Positions 7,299 through 15,545 of a DNA stretch of 64,000 bases are shown piece by piece; within the stretch, counting starts at the first letter, position 1, and the number at the start of each line of letters is the position of its first letter. Origin of the DNA: Actinomycetes bacterium. Its GTDB lineage: Bacteria > Actinomycetota > Actinomycetes > Actinomycetales > Dermatophilaceae. Where the stretch lies: positions 62,001 through 126,000 of the forward strand of contig JAEZWF010000023.1 of NCBI GenBank assembly GCA_023420415.1. The letters are read 5' to 3'. The notes below the pieces were generated by a model. That model made no database searches. It worked only from the letters and a program-made list of their open reading frames with translations, and had not been told where the DNA came from. The translations under genes were made by a program, and so were the position numbers.

Positions 7299-8945
7299 CT
7301 ACTTCAGGGCCAGGGACGCCAGGTCGATGGTCCCGAAGGCAGTGCTCTGGACTCCGGTGACCTTGTCGGACCAGCCGAACTGCACCGTCGAGTACCACGT
7401 GGGGATTGACGGCATGCCATCGGCGAGCAGCGCCTCGGCCTGCTGGTACTTGGCGTTCGCCGCCGCGGCATCTGTCTCCGCCGCCGCCTCGTCGAGCAGC
7501 TTGTCGAACTCGGCGTTGCTGTAGAGCCCGGTGTTGGACGACGCCTTGGTCCGGTAGAGCGGGGCGAGGAAGTTCTCGATCGACGGGTAGTCCATCTGCC
7601 ACCCGGACCGGTACATCCCCTTCATCTGGAAGGAGGTGATCTTCGACCGGAACGTCGCGAAGTCCACGACCGGGGTGGCGACGCACTCGACACCGAGCGC
7701 GCCCTTGATCGAGTTGCAGGTCGCCTCGGTCCACGGCTTGTGGTCGGCATCGGCGTTGTAGGACAACGTCATCTTGCCGCCCTTGAAACCACCGGCCTCG
7801 TCGAGCTTGGCCTTGGCCTTGGCCTTGTCGTAGGTGCAGAACTCACCGCACTGGTTGGCCTTGTAGCCGTCGACCACCGGGGAGACCCAGCCGGTGGCGG
7901 GCTGACGAGTGTTGTTGAAGATCTGCTTGGCGATGGTCGGCCGGTCGATGGCCATCGAGATCGCCTGACGCACCTTGGGATCGGCGTAGCTGGGGTCAGT
8001 CCTGGTCGGCGGGAAGGTGATCGACTGGATCACGCCCACCGCCTGCGACAGGTTGCGGTCAGGCAGATCCTGCTTGTACTTGTCGTCGACCAGCGCGCTC
8101 GACGGGATCTGGTTGACGACGTCGAGCTGACCGGCGATCACGTCGTTGTAGGCCGCCGAGGCGTCCTGGTAGATCTTGAACGTGATGGCGTCGAGCTTGC
8201 CGCCGAACTTGCCCGAGTAGTCAGCGAACTTGCTGAGTTTGATCTCGGTGTTCTTGGTCCAGCTGTCGAACTTGAACGGACCGGCGCCGATCGGCTTCTC
8301 ACCAAAGGCTTTCGGGTCGGTGAAGAACGAGTCCGGCAGGGGTGCGAACGCCGAGTAGCCGAGTCGCACAGGCAGGTTCGAGACCTTCTCGGAGGTCTTG
8401 ATGGTGAAGGTGTAGTCGTCCTTCACGGCCAGACCGGTGAGCTTGTCAGCCTTGGGCTTGGTCGAGCACTTCTCGTCGGCGCACTGGGTGTCGGCGAAGC
8501 CCTCGATCGGCTCCATGAAGTAACCGGAGGACTGCGCGTTGGGACCGTATGCCGCGTAGTTCCAGGCGTCGACGAAGTTCTTCGCCTTGACCTCGGTGCC
8601 GTCGTGGAACGTGTAACCCTTCTTGAGGGTGACGGTGAAGTTCTGGTTGTCGGTCGTGTCGATCTTCTCCGCGATGTCGTTCTCCGGCTTTGCGGTCTTC
8701 GCGTCGTAGTGGACGAGCTTGGCCGTGATCGCGTCGAGCATGTTCCCACCGCACACTTCGGTGGTGTTGCTGGGGATCAGCGTGTTCTGGGGGTTGCAGC
8801 CCTGGATGGTGGCGGTGCCACCGTCCCGACCCCCGGAGCCGCCGGTGGCGGTGTCGTCGTTGCCGTCGCCCCCGCAGGCTGCGGCGAGCAGGGCGACCGT
8901 GGCCACCCCGCTCACGGCGACCAGCGGGCGGATGGGTCCGCGCAT
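7299..8945 (-). CDS. Peptide/oligopeptide ABC transporter substrate-binding lipoprotein
   Basis: This 548-residue family-5 extracellular solute-binding protein is of the DppA/OppA type. A signal peptide ends in the lipobox LLAAACGG, followed by a Gly/Asp/Thr linker and the SBP_bac_5 core, with the typical start of the domain ('TFHDGTEVKAKNFVDAWN') and 'VRQAISMAIDRPTIA'. ATG at 8945 is chosen over an ORF start nine codons earlier because AGGAGG precedes it at ideal spacing. No permease or ATPase genes adjoin it, so it is an orphan receptor that presumably serves a transporter encoded elsewhere. The ligand is unknown; the family binds peptides, nickel and sugars. Confidence 0.9.
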   Translation of the reverse strand: MRGPIRPLVAVSGVATVALLAAACGGDGNDDTATGGSGGRDGGTATIQGCNPQNTLIPSNTTEVCGGNMLDAITAKLVHYDAKTAKPENDIAEKIDTTDNQNFTVTLKKGYTFHDGTEVKAKNFVDAWNYAAYGPNAQSSGYFMEPIEGFADTQCADEKCSTKPKADKLTGLAVKDDYTFTIKTSEKVSNLPVRLGYSAFAPLPDSFFTDPKAFGEKPIGAGPFKFDSWTKNTEIKLSKFADYSGKFGGKLDAITFKIYQDASAAYNDVIAGQLDVVNQIPSSALVDDKYKQDLPDRNLSQAVGVIQSITFPPTRTDPSYADPKVRQAISMAIDRPTIAKQIFNNTRQPATGWVSPVVDGYKANQCGEFCTYDKAKAKAKLDEAGGFKGGKMTLSYNADADHKPWTEATCNSIKGALGVECVATPVVDFATFRSKITSFQMKGMYRSGWQMDYPSIENFLAPLYRTKASSNTGLYSNAEFDKLLDEAAAETDAAAANAKYQQAEALLADGMPSIPTWYSTVQFGWSDKVTGVQSTAFGTIDLASLALK

Positions 8946-9272
8946 GGTTCCTCCTGTTGACCTCTTGACCAAGGCGTCACGTCCCTCGTGACACCGGCCC
9001 GATCGTGGACACAGGCTCCTGCCGCAGCCAACGTTTCGACCTGGGTCGAATGCCTAGTCCGAATCGTTAGCGCGAGGTTGTGCAAGCGTGACCGGGACGG
9101 CGCACCGTGGCCGCCCAGGGCCCGCTCAGGGCCCATTCGTGACCCTTCCCCCGGCGCATCCCGGGCGCAGGACCGGCCGTTTTGGATATCGAGGCCCTCA
9201 CCCCCTATGCTTTCCGAGTCCTCGACGGATCCGAGCGCTGCTCGCTGGCGGCGAGGGTCGGTCGAAGCACCG
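8946..9272. other. Intergenic region between the peptide-binding protein and tRNA-Glu
   Basis: These 327 bases contain the promoter region of the minus-strand lipoprotein gene (ribosome-binding site AGGAGG at its edge) and must hold the tRNA promoter. I see no coding potential, repeat or conserved RNA in it. Confidence 0.5.
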
Positions 9273-9345
9273 GTCCCCATCGTCTAGCGGCCTAGGACCC
9301 CGCCCTTTCACGGCGGTAGCACGGGTTCGAATCCCGTTGGGGATA
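9273..9345 (+). tRNA. tRNA-Glu (anticodon TTC)
   Basis: The cloverleaf reads with acceptor GTCCCCA/TGGGGAT (a G-T pair at the first position), anticodon stem CCGCC/GGCGG around the loop CTTTCAC, and T-arm GGTTCGAATCC. CCA is not encoded. It lies 21 nt upstream of tRNA-Asp. Confidence 0.93.
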
Positions 9346-9366
9346 CTGTTTTGCAAGGCCTACCAA

Positions 9367-9440
9367 GGCCCCGTAGCGCAGTTGGTTAGCGCGCCGCCCT
9401 GTCACGGCGGAGGTCGCGGGTTCGAGTCCCGTCGGGGTCG
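9367..9440 (+). tRNA. tRNA-Asp (anticodon GTC)
   Basis: Acceptor GGCCCCG/CGGGGTC, anticodon loop CTGTCAC within CCGCC/GGCGG, and T-arm GGGTTCGAGTCCC. CCA is not encoded. A perfect hairpin terminator follows eight bases later, so the two tRNA genes probably form one transcription unit. Confidence 0.95.
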
Positions 9441-9447
9441 CCCAGAG

Positions 9448-9481
9448 CGAAGCGCCTCACACGAGAGTGTGAGGCGCTTCG
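9448..9481 (+). terminator. tRNA operon terminator
   Basis: A perfect 15-bp stem (arms CGAAGCGCCTCACAC / GTGTGAGGCGCTTCG) with a GAGA loop lies directly downstream of tRNA-Asp. Confidence 0.85.
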
Positions 9482-9513
9482 TCGTTGCCGGGCTGCCACA
9501 ACGCCCAGACAGG

Positions 9514-9557
9514 CGTATGCCGCGTGATCACCTCGAGAGGCGACCACGCGGCATACC
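9514..9557. terminator. Inverted pair of GTATGCC elements, probable terminator of the AbgT gene
   Basis: Two extended copies face each other (GTATGCCGCGTGATCACCTC and, in reverse, GTATGCCGCGTGGTCGCCTC), forming a stem of about 20 bp with two mismatches and almost no loop. The pair lies 29 nt beyond the AbgT stop and after the tRNA terminator. This is the same arrangement as uptake-sequence terminators in Neisseria (analogy, not proof). Confidence 0.65.
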
Positions 9558-9585
9558 CCTGCTCACCACCGGTCGGGCACGGTGG

Positions 9586-11145
9586 TCACCGCACAGGGGC
9601 ACCCGGCCCCAGCGGGATGCCCAGGCCCCACCACGCGAAGAACAACAGCGTCCACGAGATCGTCATGGCGATCGCGAGCGGCAGCGTGTAGGACGCGAGG
9701 GTGCCGATGCCGGCGCTCTTGCGGTACCGCTGGAGGAAGCCCAGCGCCATGATGAAGTAGGGGCTCATCGGGGTGATCGCGGTCGACCCGGAGTCGGCGA
9801 TGCGGAACAGTGCCTGGGTCGTCTCGGCCGGCACGTCGAGCAGCAACAGCATCGGCACGACGACCGGGGCCGCGATCGACCACATGGCCGAACCACTGGT
9901 GACGAGCACGTTGACGACCGACAGCAGCGCAAGGATCAGCAGGAACACCAACGCGATCGGCACACCGCTGGTGCGCAGCGCCTGGGCCGACTCGACCGCG
10001 ATGACGTCACCGATGTGGCTCCAGTCGAAGTAGGCGAGGAACTGGGCGATCGCGAAGAACAGCACCAGCACCGGGGCCATCTGCCGCACGCCCTCGGCCA
10101 TGAGCTTCGGCACGTCGGCCGGGGCCTTGATCGACCCGGACCGCCACCCGTAGACGATGCCGACGACTGCGAACAGCAGCGCCACGATCGCGGCGATCCC
10201 GTCGAGGAACGGCGAGTCGGTGATGCTGCCACCCTCCCCGCGCAGCGGTGAGGACGCCGGGATCAGCGCCACGAGAAAGGCACCCAGGACGACGGCGCCG
10301 GCGGCGAGTGCCGACCACAGCGCGGACTGGTCGCGGCGCGACAGCTGGAGGTCCTCGATGTCGTCGAGCTCGGCGTCCGGGTCGGCGTCGAGGTCGGGTC
10401 GCTTGGCCAGCACCAGCTTGGTGACGAGGGTGATGACGGTGGCCAGCAGCAGCGACGAGGCGATGTTGAAGTACCAGTTGCTGACCGGCGAGACGTAGGC
10501 GTCGGGGTCGACGATCTTGGCCGCGGCGGTGGTGATGCCGGCGAAGATCGCGTCGTTCGGGGTCGGCACCGGGCTCGCGTCGTAGCCGGACGCGATCGAG
10601 GTGTAGGCCACGACGACGCCGAGGATGGGGGACTTCCCGACCGCGCGGAAGGCGATGCCGCCGAGCGGCACGAGGATGATGTATGCCGCGGCGCTGGCGA
10701 CGTGCGACACCGTGCCCGCGAAGGCGACGGCGAAGACGACCCAGCCGACGGGCACCCGCGAGACCGAGACCCGCATGAGCGCGGCGAGGAAACCGGAACG
10801 CTCGGCGACGGCGACACCCATGATGACGACGACGATGGTCGCCATCGGCCCGAACGACGCGAAGTTCTCGACGGCGGTCGAGGTGGCCATGGCCAGGCCC
10901 TCGCCGCTGAGCAGGTTCCTCACGACGACCGTCTTGCCGTCCTCGGGTGAGACGACGGAGACGCCGGCGGCAGCCAGGATCGCGCTGACGACCGCGAGGA
11001 TGCCGGCGAGGATCCAGAACAGCCAGAACGGGTGGGGCAGGGCGTTGCCGACCCGCTCGACGACGGCGAGGGCGCGCAGCACCCGGGGCAGCTCGTCGTC
11101 CTTGCGCGGTGCCGCGGGGGTGGGTGTGGGCGAGGTGGTGGTCAT
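9586..11145 (-). CDS. AbgT-family transporter
   Basis: This 519-residue polytopic membrane protein belongs to the AbgT family, whose members import p-aminobenzoyl-glutamate or export sulfonamides. Around a dozen hydrophobic segments are visible. Family features include VSHVASAAAYIILVPLGG, the re-entrant region ASGYDASPVPTPNDAI and, near the C-terminus, IADSGSTAITPMSPYF. The start ATG at 11145 has GAGGAG upstream. It is the last gene of an apparent gntR - creatininase - esterase - abgT operon, so the substrate may be a conjugate or amide processed by those enzymes (inference). Confidence 0.88.
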   Translation of the reverse strand: MTTTSPTPTPAAPRKDDELPRVLRALAVVERVGNALPHPFWLFWILAGILAVVSAILAAAGVSVVSPEDGKTVVVRNLLSGEGLAMATSTAVENFASFGPMATIVVVIMGVAVAERSGFLAALMRVSVSRVPVGWVVFAVAFAGTVSHVASAAAYIILVPLGGIAFRAVGKSPILGVVVAYTSIASGYDASPVPTPNDAIFAGITTAAAKIVDPDAYVSPVSNWYFNIASSLLLATVITLVTKLVLAKRPDLDADPDAELDDIEDLQLSRRDQSALWSALAAGAVVLGAFLVALIPASSPLRGEGGSITDSPFLDGIAAIVALLFAVVGIVYGWRSGSIKAPADVPKLMAEGVRQMAPVLVLFFAIAQFLAYFDWSHIGDVIAVESAQALRTSGVPIALVFLLILALLSVVNVLVTSGSAMWSIAAPVVVPMLLLLDVPAETTQALFRIADSGSTAITPMSPYFIMALGFLQRYRKSAGIGTLASYTLPLAIAMTISWTLLFFAWWGLGIPLGPGAPVR

Positions 11146-11159
11146 GGTGGTCTCCTCGG

Positions 11160-12224
11160 TCAGAGCGAACGGGTGGCCGGGAGGCGCTCGTCACGCAGGA
11201 ACTCCCACATGACCTCGGACGCCTCGATGGAGTGGGTGGCGTAGCCGCCACCGGAGTAGCTGTCCTCGCCCGGCCAGGTGTGGCCGCCGCCGAGGACCGC
11301 GACATGGGTGACCTCCGCACCGCGCTTGCAGCCGACCCAGCGCGAGGTGGTCACGTCGGGCGCGGTCCGGGTGGTGAGCGGCCCGGCGTTGCAGCCGTTG
11401 CGGGCGGCCCAGGCGGCGACCCAGTCGGGGATCGCGGGCAGGCCGCGGTCGGAGTCACCGGCATACGGGATCGTGACGTCGCCGGTGCCGTGGAAGTCGA
11501 TGACCGGCACGGGCCGCGTCGGCGAGCAGGTCGGGTGACCGGTGCCGTAGAACGCGCCGGCCACCGGCGCGATGGCCGCGATCCGGTCGGACAGGTCGCA
11601 GGCGAGGATGCCGGTGAAGCCGGCACCGTTGGACTTGCCGGTCGCATAGACGCGGCGCGTGTCGACGCACAGGCTGGCCTCGAGCTGGTCGAGCAGGTCG
11701 CGGGTGTACTGCACGTCGTCGACTCCCGGCGCCGAGTAGGGTGCGCCCTCCCACGCCTGGCGGTCGCCGCTGCCCGTGCCCACGACGCCGTTGCCGTAGG
11801 CCACGACCGCCGGGAGGCTGTCGAGGCCGGCGAACGCCTCGGTGCCCGCGCCGGTGTTGCCGCGGCCGTGGAAGACGAGGATGACCGGCCAGGCCCGGTC
11901 GGCGCGGTAGCCGTCCGGCAGGTGCAGCTGGTAGCTGCGCTCACGGCCGCCGCTGGTGATGGTGCGCAGCTCGCTCGCGCCGGGCTGTTGCGGGGCCGGT
12001 GCACCGCAGCCACTCGAGCGGTCGGGCGCCGTGGCGGCCGTGTGTGCCGGGTCGTATGCCGGGTCGTCGCCCGGGCTCGCCTGGGCCCCTCCCGCCGTGC
12101 TCACCAGGGCGGTGGCGGCGAGTGCGGCGGCCAGCGCGGTGGCGAGGACGGCACGCGCGGTGGCGGCACGCGCGGTGGCGGCACGCGCGGTTGGGGACGG
12201 GTGTCGTGCTGTCGTCGTTGACAT
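11160..12224 (-). CDS. Secreted polyhydroxybutyrate-depolymerase/feruloyl-esterase-like hydrolase
   Basis: This 354-residue alpha/beta hydrolase of the LpqC/PHB-depolymerase-like esterase family has a long signal peptide. The nucleophile elbow GKSNGAG is followed by VIDFHGTGDVTIPYAG (acid region) and GGGHTWPGEDSYSG (catalytic histidine). ATG at 12224 has GAGGAAG upstream and is preferred over the ORF start 18 codons earlier. The signal-peptide region contains three 15-bp tandem repeats encoding ATARA. It lies 14 nt before abgT and downstream of the creatininase gene, suggesting ester or amide release outside the cell before uptake (inference). Confidence 0.82.
   Translation of the reverse strand: MSTTTARHPSPTARAATARAATARAVLATALAAALAATALVSTAGGAQASPGDDPAYDPAHTAATAPDRSSGCGAPAPQQPGASELRTITSGGRERSYQLHLPDGYRADRAWPVILVFHGRGNTGAGTEAFAGLDSLPAVVAYGNGVVGTGSGDRQAWEGAPYSAPGVDDVQYTRDLLDQLEASLCVDTRRVYATGKSNGAGFTGILACDLSDRIAAIAPVAGAFYGTGHPTCSPTRPVPVIDFHGTGDVTIPYAGDSDRGLPAIPDWVAAWAARNGCNAGPLTTRTAPDVTTSRWVGCKRGAEVTHVAVLGGGHTWPGEDSYSGGGYATHSIEASEVMWEFLRDERLPATRSL
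12151..12195. repeat. Three 15-bp tandem repeats in a signal-peptide region
   Basis: Unit GCACGCGCGGTGGCG occurs three times, the third diverged at its end. It encodes alternating Ala/Thr/Arg in the esterase leader and could change copy number in frame. Confidence 0.85.
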
Positions 12225-12307
12225 GCGGACTTCCTCTCGGCCGTCACGACGGCGTGACGGCATGGCCCGTGGAGCCATGGTGCTCCCGGGGCGGTGGTGG
12301 GGTGGGG

Positions 12308-13081
12308 CTAGGCGGCCAGCCAGTCCTCGATGAACGTGCTGATGCGCGTGACGATGGCCTTGGCGATGGCCGCGCCGTCGTCGGCGGTCGCGCGTCGTGG
12401 GTCGCCGAGCACGCCGTTGGCGCTCAGCCGGTCGTAGGGCAGGGTCAAGGTGGGTTGTCCGTGGGTGCGGGCAACCCGACCGAGGTCGTCGAGCTGGTCC
12501 AGGGAGGTCGTCCCTGGTGCCAGCTCGTCGGTGCGGACGAGGTGGGGTGCGAGGTGGAGCATCTGGGAGGTCTCCGCCTCACCGCAGTGGCCGTGCACCT
12601 CGGGCGGTTCGAGGGCCGCGACCTCGTCCTTGGCGAGCGAGGTCAACGGGGTCCACGCGAACTCGAGGTCGGGGTGGGTGGCGAGGAAGTCCTGGGCGAC
12701 GGTGGTGAGGGCCGCGTTGTTGCCGCCGTGACCGGTGACCACGAGGACCTTGCGCCAGCCGTGGCGGTGCAGGCTCACGGCATACTCACGCACCACCGCG
12801 GCGAAGGTCGCGGTCGACAGGCTCACCGTGCCGGCGAACGCGAGGTGGTGCGGCGAGACGCCGACGGGGATCGAGGGGCCGACGACGACGCGTCCAGCGA
12901 GCTGGTCGGCGACCTCGGCCGCGACCGCCTCCGCCCGCACGAGGTCGGTGGCGAGCGCCATCGCCGGCCCGTGCTGCTCGAGCGCACCAGCGGGCAGGAG
13001 GGCGACGGTGCCGGCGGCCGCGGCCTGCGCGGCCTCGGCGGTCGTCATGTCGGCGAGGTGGTGTGGCCTGCGTGCGGTCAT
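12308..13081 (-). CDS. Creatininase-family amidohydrolase
   Basis: This 257-residue member of the creatininase/MftE metal-dependent family has LLPAGALEQHGP (Glu35, His37), a following Asp in ATDLVRAEAVA, VTGHGGNN, and HGHCGEAETSQML, which carry the expected metal-binding residues. Relatives hydrolyse creatinine, formamides or small peptides such as the mycofactocin precursor; no mycofactocin genes are nearby. Its start ATG overlaps the stop of the upstream GntR gene in ATGA, indicating translational coupling. The substrate is presumably related to the cargo of the AbgT transporter downstream. Confidence 0.85.
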   Translation of the reverse strand: MTARRPHHLADMTTAEAAQAAAAGTVALLPAGALEQHGPAMALATDLVRAEAVAAEVADQLAGRVVVGPSIPVGVSPHHLAFAGTVSLSTATFAAVVREYAVSLHRHGWRKVLVVTGHGGNNAALTTVAQDFLATHPDLEFAWTPLTSLAKDEVAALEPPEVHGHCGEAETSQMLHLAPHLVRTDELAPGTTSLDQLDDLGRVARTHGQPTLTLPYDRLSANGVLGDPRRATADDGAAIAKAIVTRISTFIEDWLAA

Positions 13082-13770
13082 GACGGCTCCTCGTCGGGCA
13101 GGTCAGCCGCGGCGATGGCGTCACGGATCGTGGTCAGGTGCTCGCGGGTGAGGCCCTCGGCCGTCGCGGCGTCACCGGCGCGGATGGCACCGAGGATCTC
13201 GAGGTGCTCGGCGTGGTCGCGCTCGCGGTCGTCGTAGCGGAAGCGGATCTCGACCTGCTCCTCGGCGCGGACCGCGAGCAGTGCCTCGACGGTCTGCAGG
13301 AGCAGCGGGTTGCCGCTCGCGCGGGCGAGCTCGACGTGGAAGTGCAGGGCCGGGCGGACGCCCCGGGCCGGTGGCTGCAGCGCGTTGGCGGCTGCGGCGT
13401 CGAGTCGCTCGAGCGCGGGGTCGTCGCGGACCGTGGCCGCGAGCGCCGCGATGCCGGGCTCGATGACGAGGCGGGCCTGGGCCAGCTCGAGCACCGACTG
13501 GCGGGTGATGTGGGGGCGGTGCGGGTTGGCCAGCAGGGTGCGCTCGAGACCTGGCCCGATGTAGGTGCCCGAACCGTGCCGCAGCTCGACGACGCCGGTC
13601 GCCTCGAGCCGGCGCAGGGCCTCGCGCACCGTCGGCGTGGTGACCTCGAAGCGCTTGGCGAGGTCGCGTGAGGACTCCAGGGCGTCGCCCGGTGCCAGCT
13701 GCTCGGCCCGGATCAGCGCGACGATGTCGTCGGCCAGCCGCTCGGAGAAGGATGCTCGCCCCTGGGTCAT
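13078..13770 (-). CDS. GntR-family (FadR/FCD) transcriptional regulator
   Basis: This 230-residue regulator has an N-terminal winged helix (residues about 8-75, with ESSRDLAKRFEVTTPTVREALRRLEATGVVELRHGSGTYI) and a C-terminal helical FCD effector domain (about 95-220, with the metal-ligand-type histidines in LHFHVELARASGN and REHLTTI). It is the first gene of the creatininase-esterase-AbgT operon, and a palindrome lies next to its start codon, so autoregulation and ligand-dependent derepression are likely (inference). Confidence 0.88.
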   Translation of the reverse strand: MTQGRASFSERLADDIVALIRAEQLAPGDALESSRDLAKRFEVTTPTVREALRRLEATGVVELRHGSGTYIGPGLERTLLANPHRPHITRQSVLELAQARLVIEPGIAALAATVRDDPALERLDAAAANALQPPARGVRPALHFHVELARASGNPLLLQTVEALLAVRAEEQVEIRFRYDDRERDHAEHLEILGAIRAGDAATAEGLTREHLTTIRDAIAAADLPDEEPS

Positions 13771-13771
13771 A

Positions 13772-13788
13772 AAGTGACTAAATCACTT
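13772..13788. promoter_or_regulatory. GntR operator candidate
   Basis: The palindrome AAGTGA-CTAAA-TCACTT sits immediately upstream of the gntR start. It has the TGA...TCA form typical of FadR-subfamily operators and would allow autoregulation. Confidence 0.6.
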
Positions 13789-13879
13789 AGCGAATCGTGC
13801 GTCAAGGGTCGGGCCGCACTGCGGGCCATGCCCGGTGCCGTGGCCGCGCGCCCCGGCACCGGGCTGGCCCGAAACCGGG

Positions 13880-14806
13880 TCAGCGGCTGACGGAGATCGC
13901 GATCTTGCCGCGCACGTGACCGCCCTGGCTCAGCGCGAACGCGTCGGCGACGCGCTCCAGGGGGAAGACCTCGGCGACCGGCACGGTGACGTCACCGCGG
14001 TCCACGAGGTCGACCAGGGCCTCGAGGTCGGCCGCGTCCGGACGCACCCAGGCATAGAGCCCGCCGTCCTCGGCCACCGAGCCGTCGGCGATCGAGCCGT
14101 GCCGCCCGCCCTCGGCCAGCACCGCACGGGTCACGTCACCGACGCCACCCACGAAGTCCACGACGACGTCGACACCCTCGGGCGCGAGCTCGCGGACGCG
14201 CCCGGCCAGGTCACCGGCATACTCCACCGGCTCGGCGCCCAGCTCGCGCAGGAACTCGTGGTTCGCCGCGGAGGCGGTGCCGATGACGCGGGCGCCAAGT
14301 GCGCGGGCGATCTGGACAGCGAGGGCCCCGACGCCGCCGGCCGCCGCGTGCACGAGGACCGTGTCGCCCTTGCGGATGTCGAGTCGGGTGAGCAGCTGGT
14401 ATGCCGTGAGGCCGGCGAGGGGCAGGCCCGCGGCCTGGTCCCAGTCGAGGTTGGCGGGCTTGCGGGCGACGGTGCGCACCGGCGCGGACACGAGCTCGGC
14501 AAACGTGCCCAGCTCGACCCAGTCCTTGCGCGCGTAGGCGATCACCTCGTCACCGGGCGCGAACTCGGGGGTGTCGAGACCGACCGCCTCGACGACTCCC
14601 GCGACGTCCCAACCGGGGATGACGGGGAACTCGATGTTCATCAGGGGGTCGAGGTGGCCCTGCATGATCTTCCAGTCGACCGGGTTGACCGAGGCCGACC
14701 GGACCCGGATCAGCACCTCGCCGGGGCCGACCTTCGGCTCGGGGTGGTCCTCGGTGAGCTGGAGGACGTCGTTGTCGCCGTACTTCGCATAGGTCATCGC
14801 TCGCAT
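13880..14806 (-). CDS. Zinc-independent quinone-oxidoreductase-like dehydrogenase (MDR superfamily)
   Basis: This protein of about 308 residues is a medium-chain dehydrogenase/reductase of the quinone oxidoreductase (QOR) subgroup. It has an N-terminal GroES-like fold (SASVNPVDWKIMQG) and a Rossmann fold with VLVHAAAGGVGALAVQIARALGA. It lacks the catalytic and structural zinc cysteines of alcohol dehydrogenases, as QORs do. Starts at 14806 (MRAMTYAKYG) and 14797 are both possible; family members begin MKAxxYxxYG, so 14806 is chosen. It diverges from bioY. The substrate is unknown. Confidence 0.82.
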   Translation of the reverse strand: MRAMTYAKYGDNDVLQLTEDHPEPKVGPGEVLIRVRSASVNPVDWKIMQGHLDPLMNIEFPVIPGWDVAGVVEAVGLDTPEFAPGDEVIAYARKDWVELGTFAELVSAPVRTVARKPANLDWDQAAGLPLAGLTAYQLLTRLDIRKGDTVLVHAAAGGVGALAVQIARALGARVIGTASAANHEFLRELGAEPVEYAGDLAGRVRELAPEGVDVVVDFVGGVGDVTRAVLAEGGRHGSIADGSVAEDGGLYAWVRPDAADLEALVDLVDRGDVTVPVAEVFPLERVADAFALSQGGHVRGKIAISVSR

Positions 14807-14945
14807 GCAGGCGACAACCCCACCCGGGCCGCCGATCTTCCGGGTTCTTCGCCGCATTCGAGACGGGTGTGCCTTCCCGCCACGTCAAGTGGCACAGTGC
14901 TTCCGACACCGCTCCCGGGACCCGTCCCCGCTCCAGGAGGCCTCC

Positions 14946-15545
14946 GTGCCACAGCTGCAGACCGACAGCCGCCCCGCGACGACACGGCGGTCGACGTCGG
15001 CGGACATCGCGCTCATCGCCGTCTTCGCGGCCCTCATCGCGGCCCTCGGCGTGGCGCCACCGATCTACGCCCTCGGCAACGCCGTGCCGATCACGCTGCA
15101 GACGCTCGGCGTGATGCTGGCCGGGTCGGTGCTCGGTGCGAAGCGAGGCACGCTGGCGGTGCTGACGTTCCTCGCGCTGGTCGCCGTGGGGCTGCCCCTG
15201 CTGTCGGGTGGCCGCGGCGGCCTGGGCGTCTTTGCCGGGCCGAGCGCCGGCTACCTCGTCGGGTTCGTCGCGGGTGCGTATGTCACGGGTGCGCTGACCC
15301 GCATGTTCGGTGAGCGGGGTGGGGCGACCTCGTCGTTCCTCGGCACGTTGGCCGCCACGATCATCGGCGGTGTGCTGGTCGTCTATGCCTTCGGCGTCCC
15401 CGTGCAGGCATGGCGGCTGGGGCTCCCGCTGCCCACCGTCGCCGTGGGTGCCGGCCTGTTCGTGGTCGGCGACCTGGTCAAGGCGGTCATCTCGACGCTC
15501 GTCACGCGCGGGGTGCGGCGGGCCGGCGTGCGCCTGCCGCAGTGA
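14946..15545 (+). CDS. bioY: BioY, substrate-binding (S) component of the biotin ECF transporter
   Basis: This 199-residue membrane protein binds biotin and works with an energising BioM/BioN module. About six hydrophobic segments are visible. BioY-typical motifs include NAVPITLQTLGVMLAGSVLG and LPLLSGGRGGLGVFAGPSAGYLVGF. GTG at 14946 is preceded by AGGAGG and matches the expected length. The stop overlaps the GTG of the next gene in GTGA. The operon continues with an AMP-ligase, a thiolase, bioM and bioN, all coupled by four-base overlaps. Confidence 0.92.
   Translation: MPQLQTDSRPATTRRSTSADIALIAVFAALIAALGVAPPIYALGNAVPITLQTLGVMLAGSVLGAKRGTLAVLTFLALVAVGLPLLSGGRGGLGVFAGPSAGYLVGFVAGAYVTGALTRMFGERGGATSSFLGTLAATIIGGVLVVYAFGVPVQAWRLGLPLPTVAVGAGLFVVGDLVKAVISTLVTRGVRRAGVRLPQ

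Noticed and set aside
14807..14945. BioR/BioQ-type operator before bioY
   Set aside because: No convincing inverted repeat of the known types was found in the 139-bp gap.
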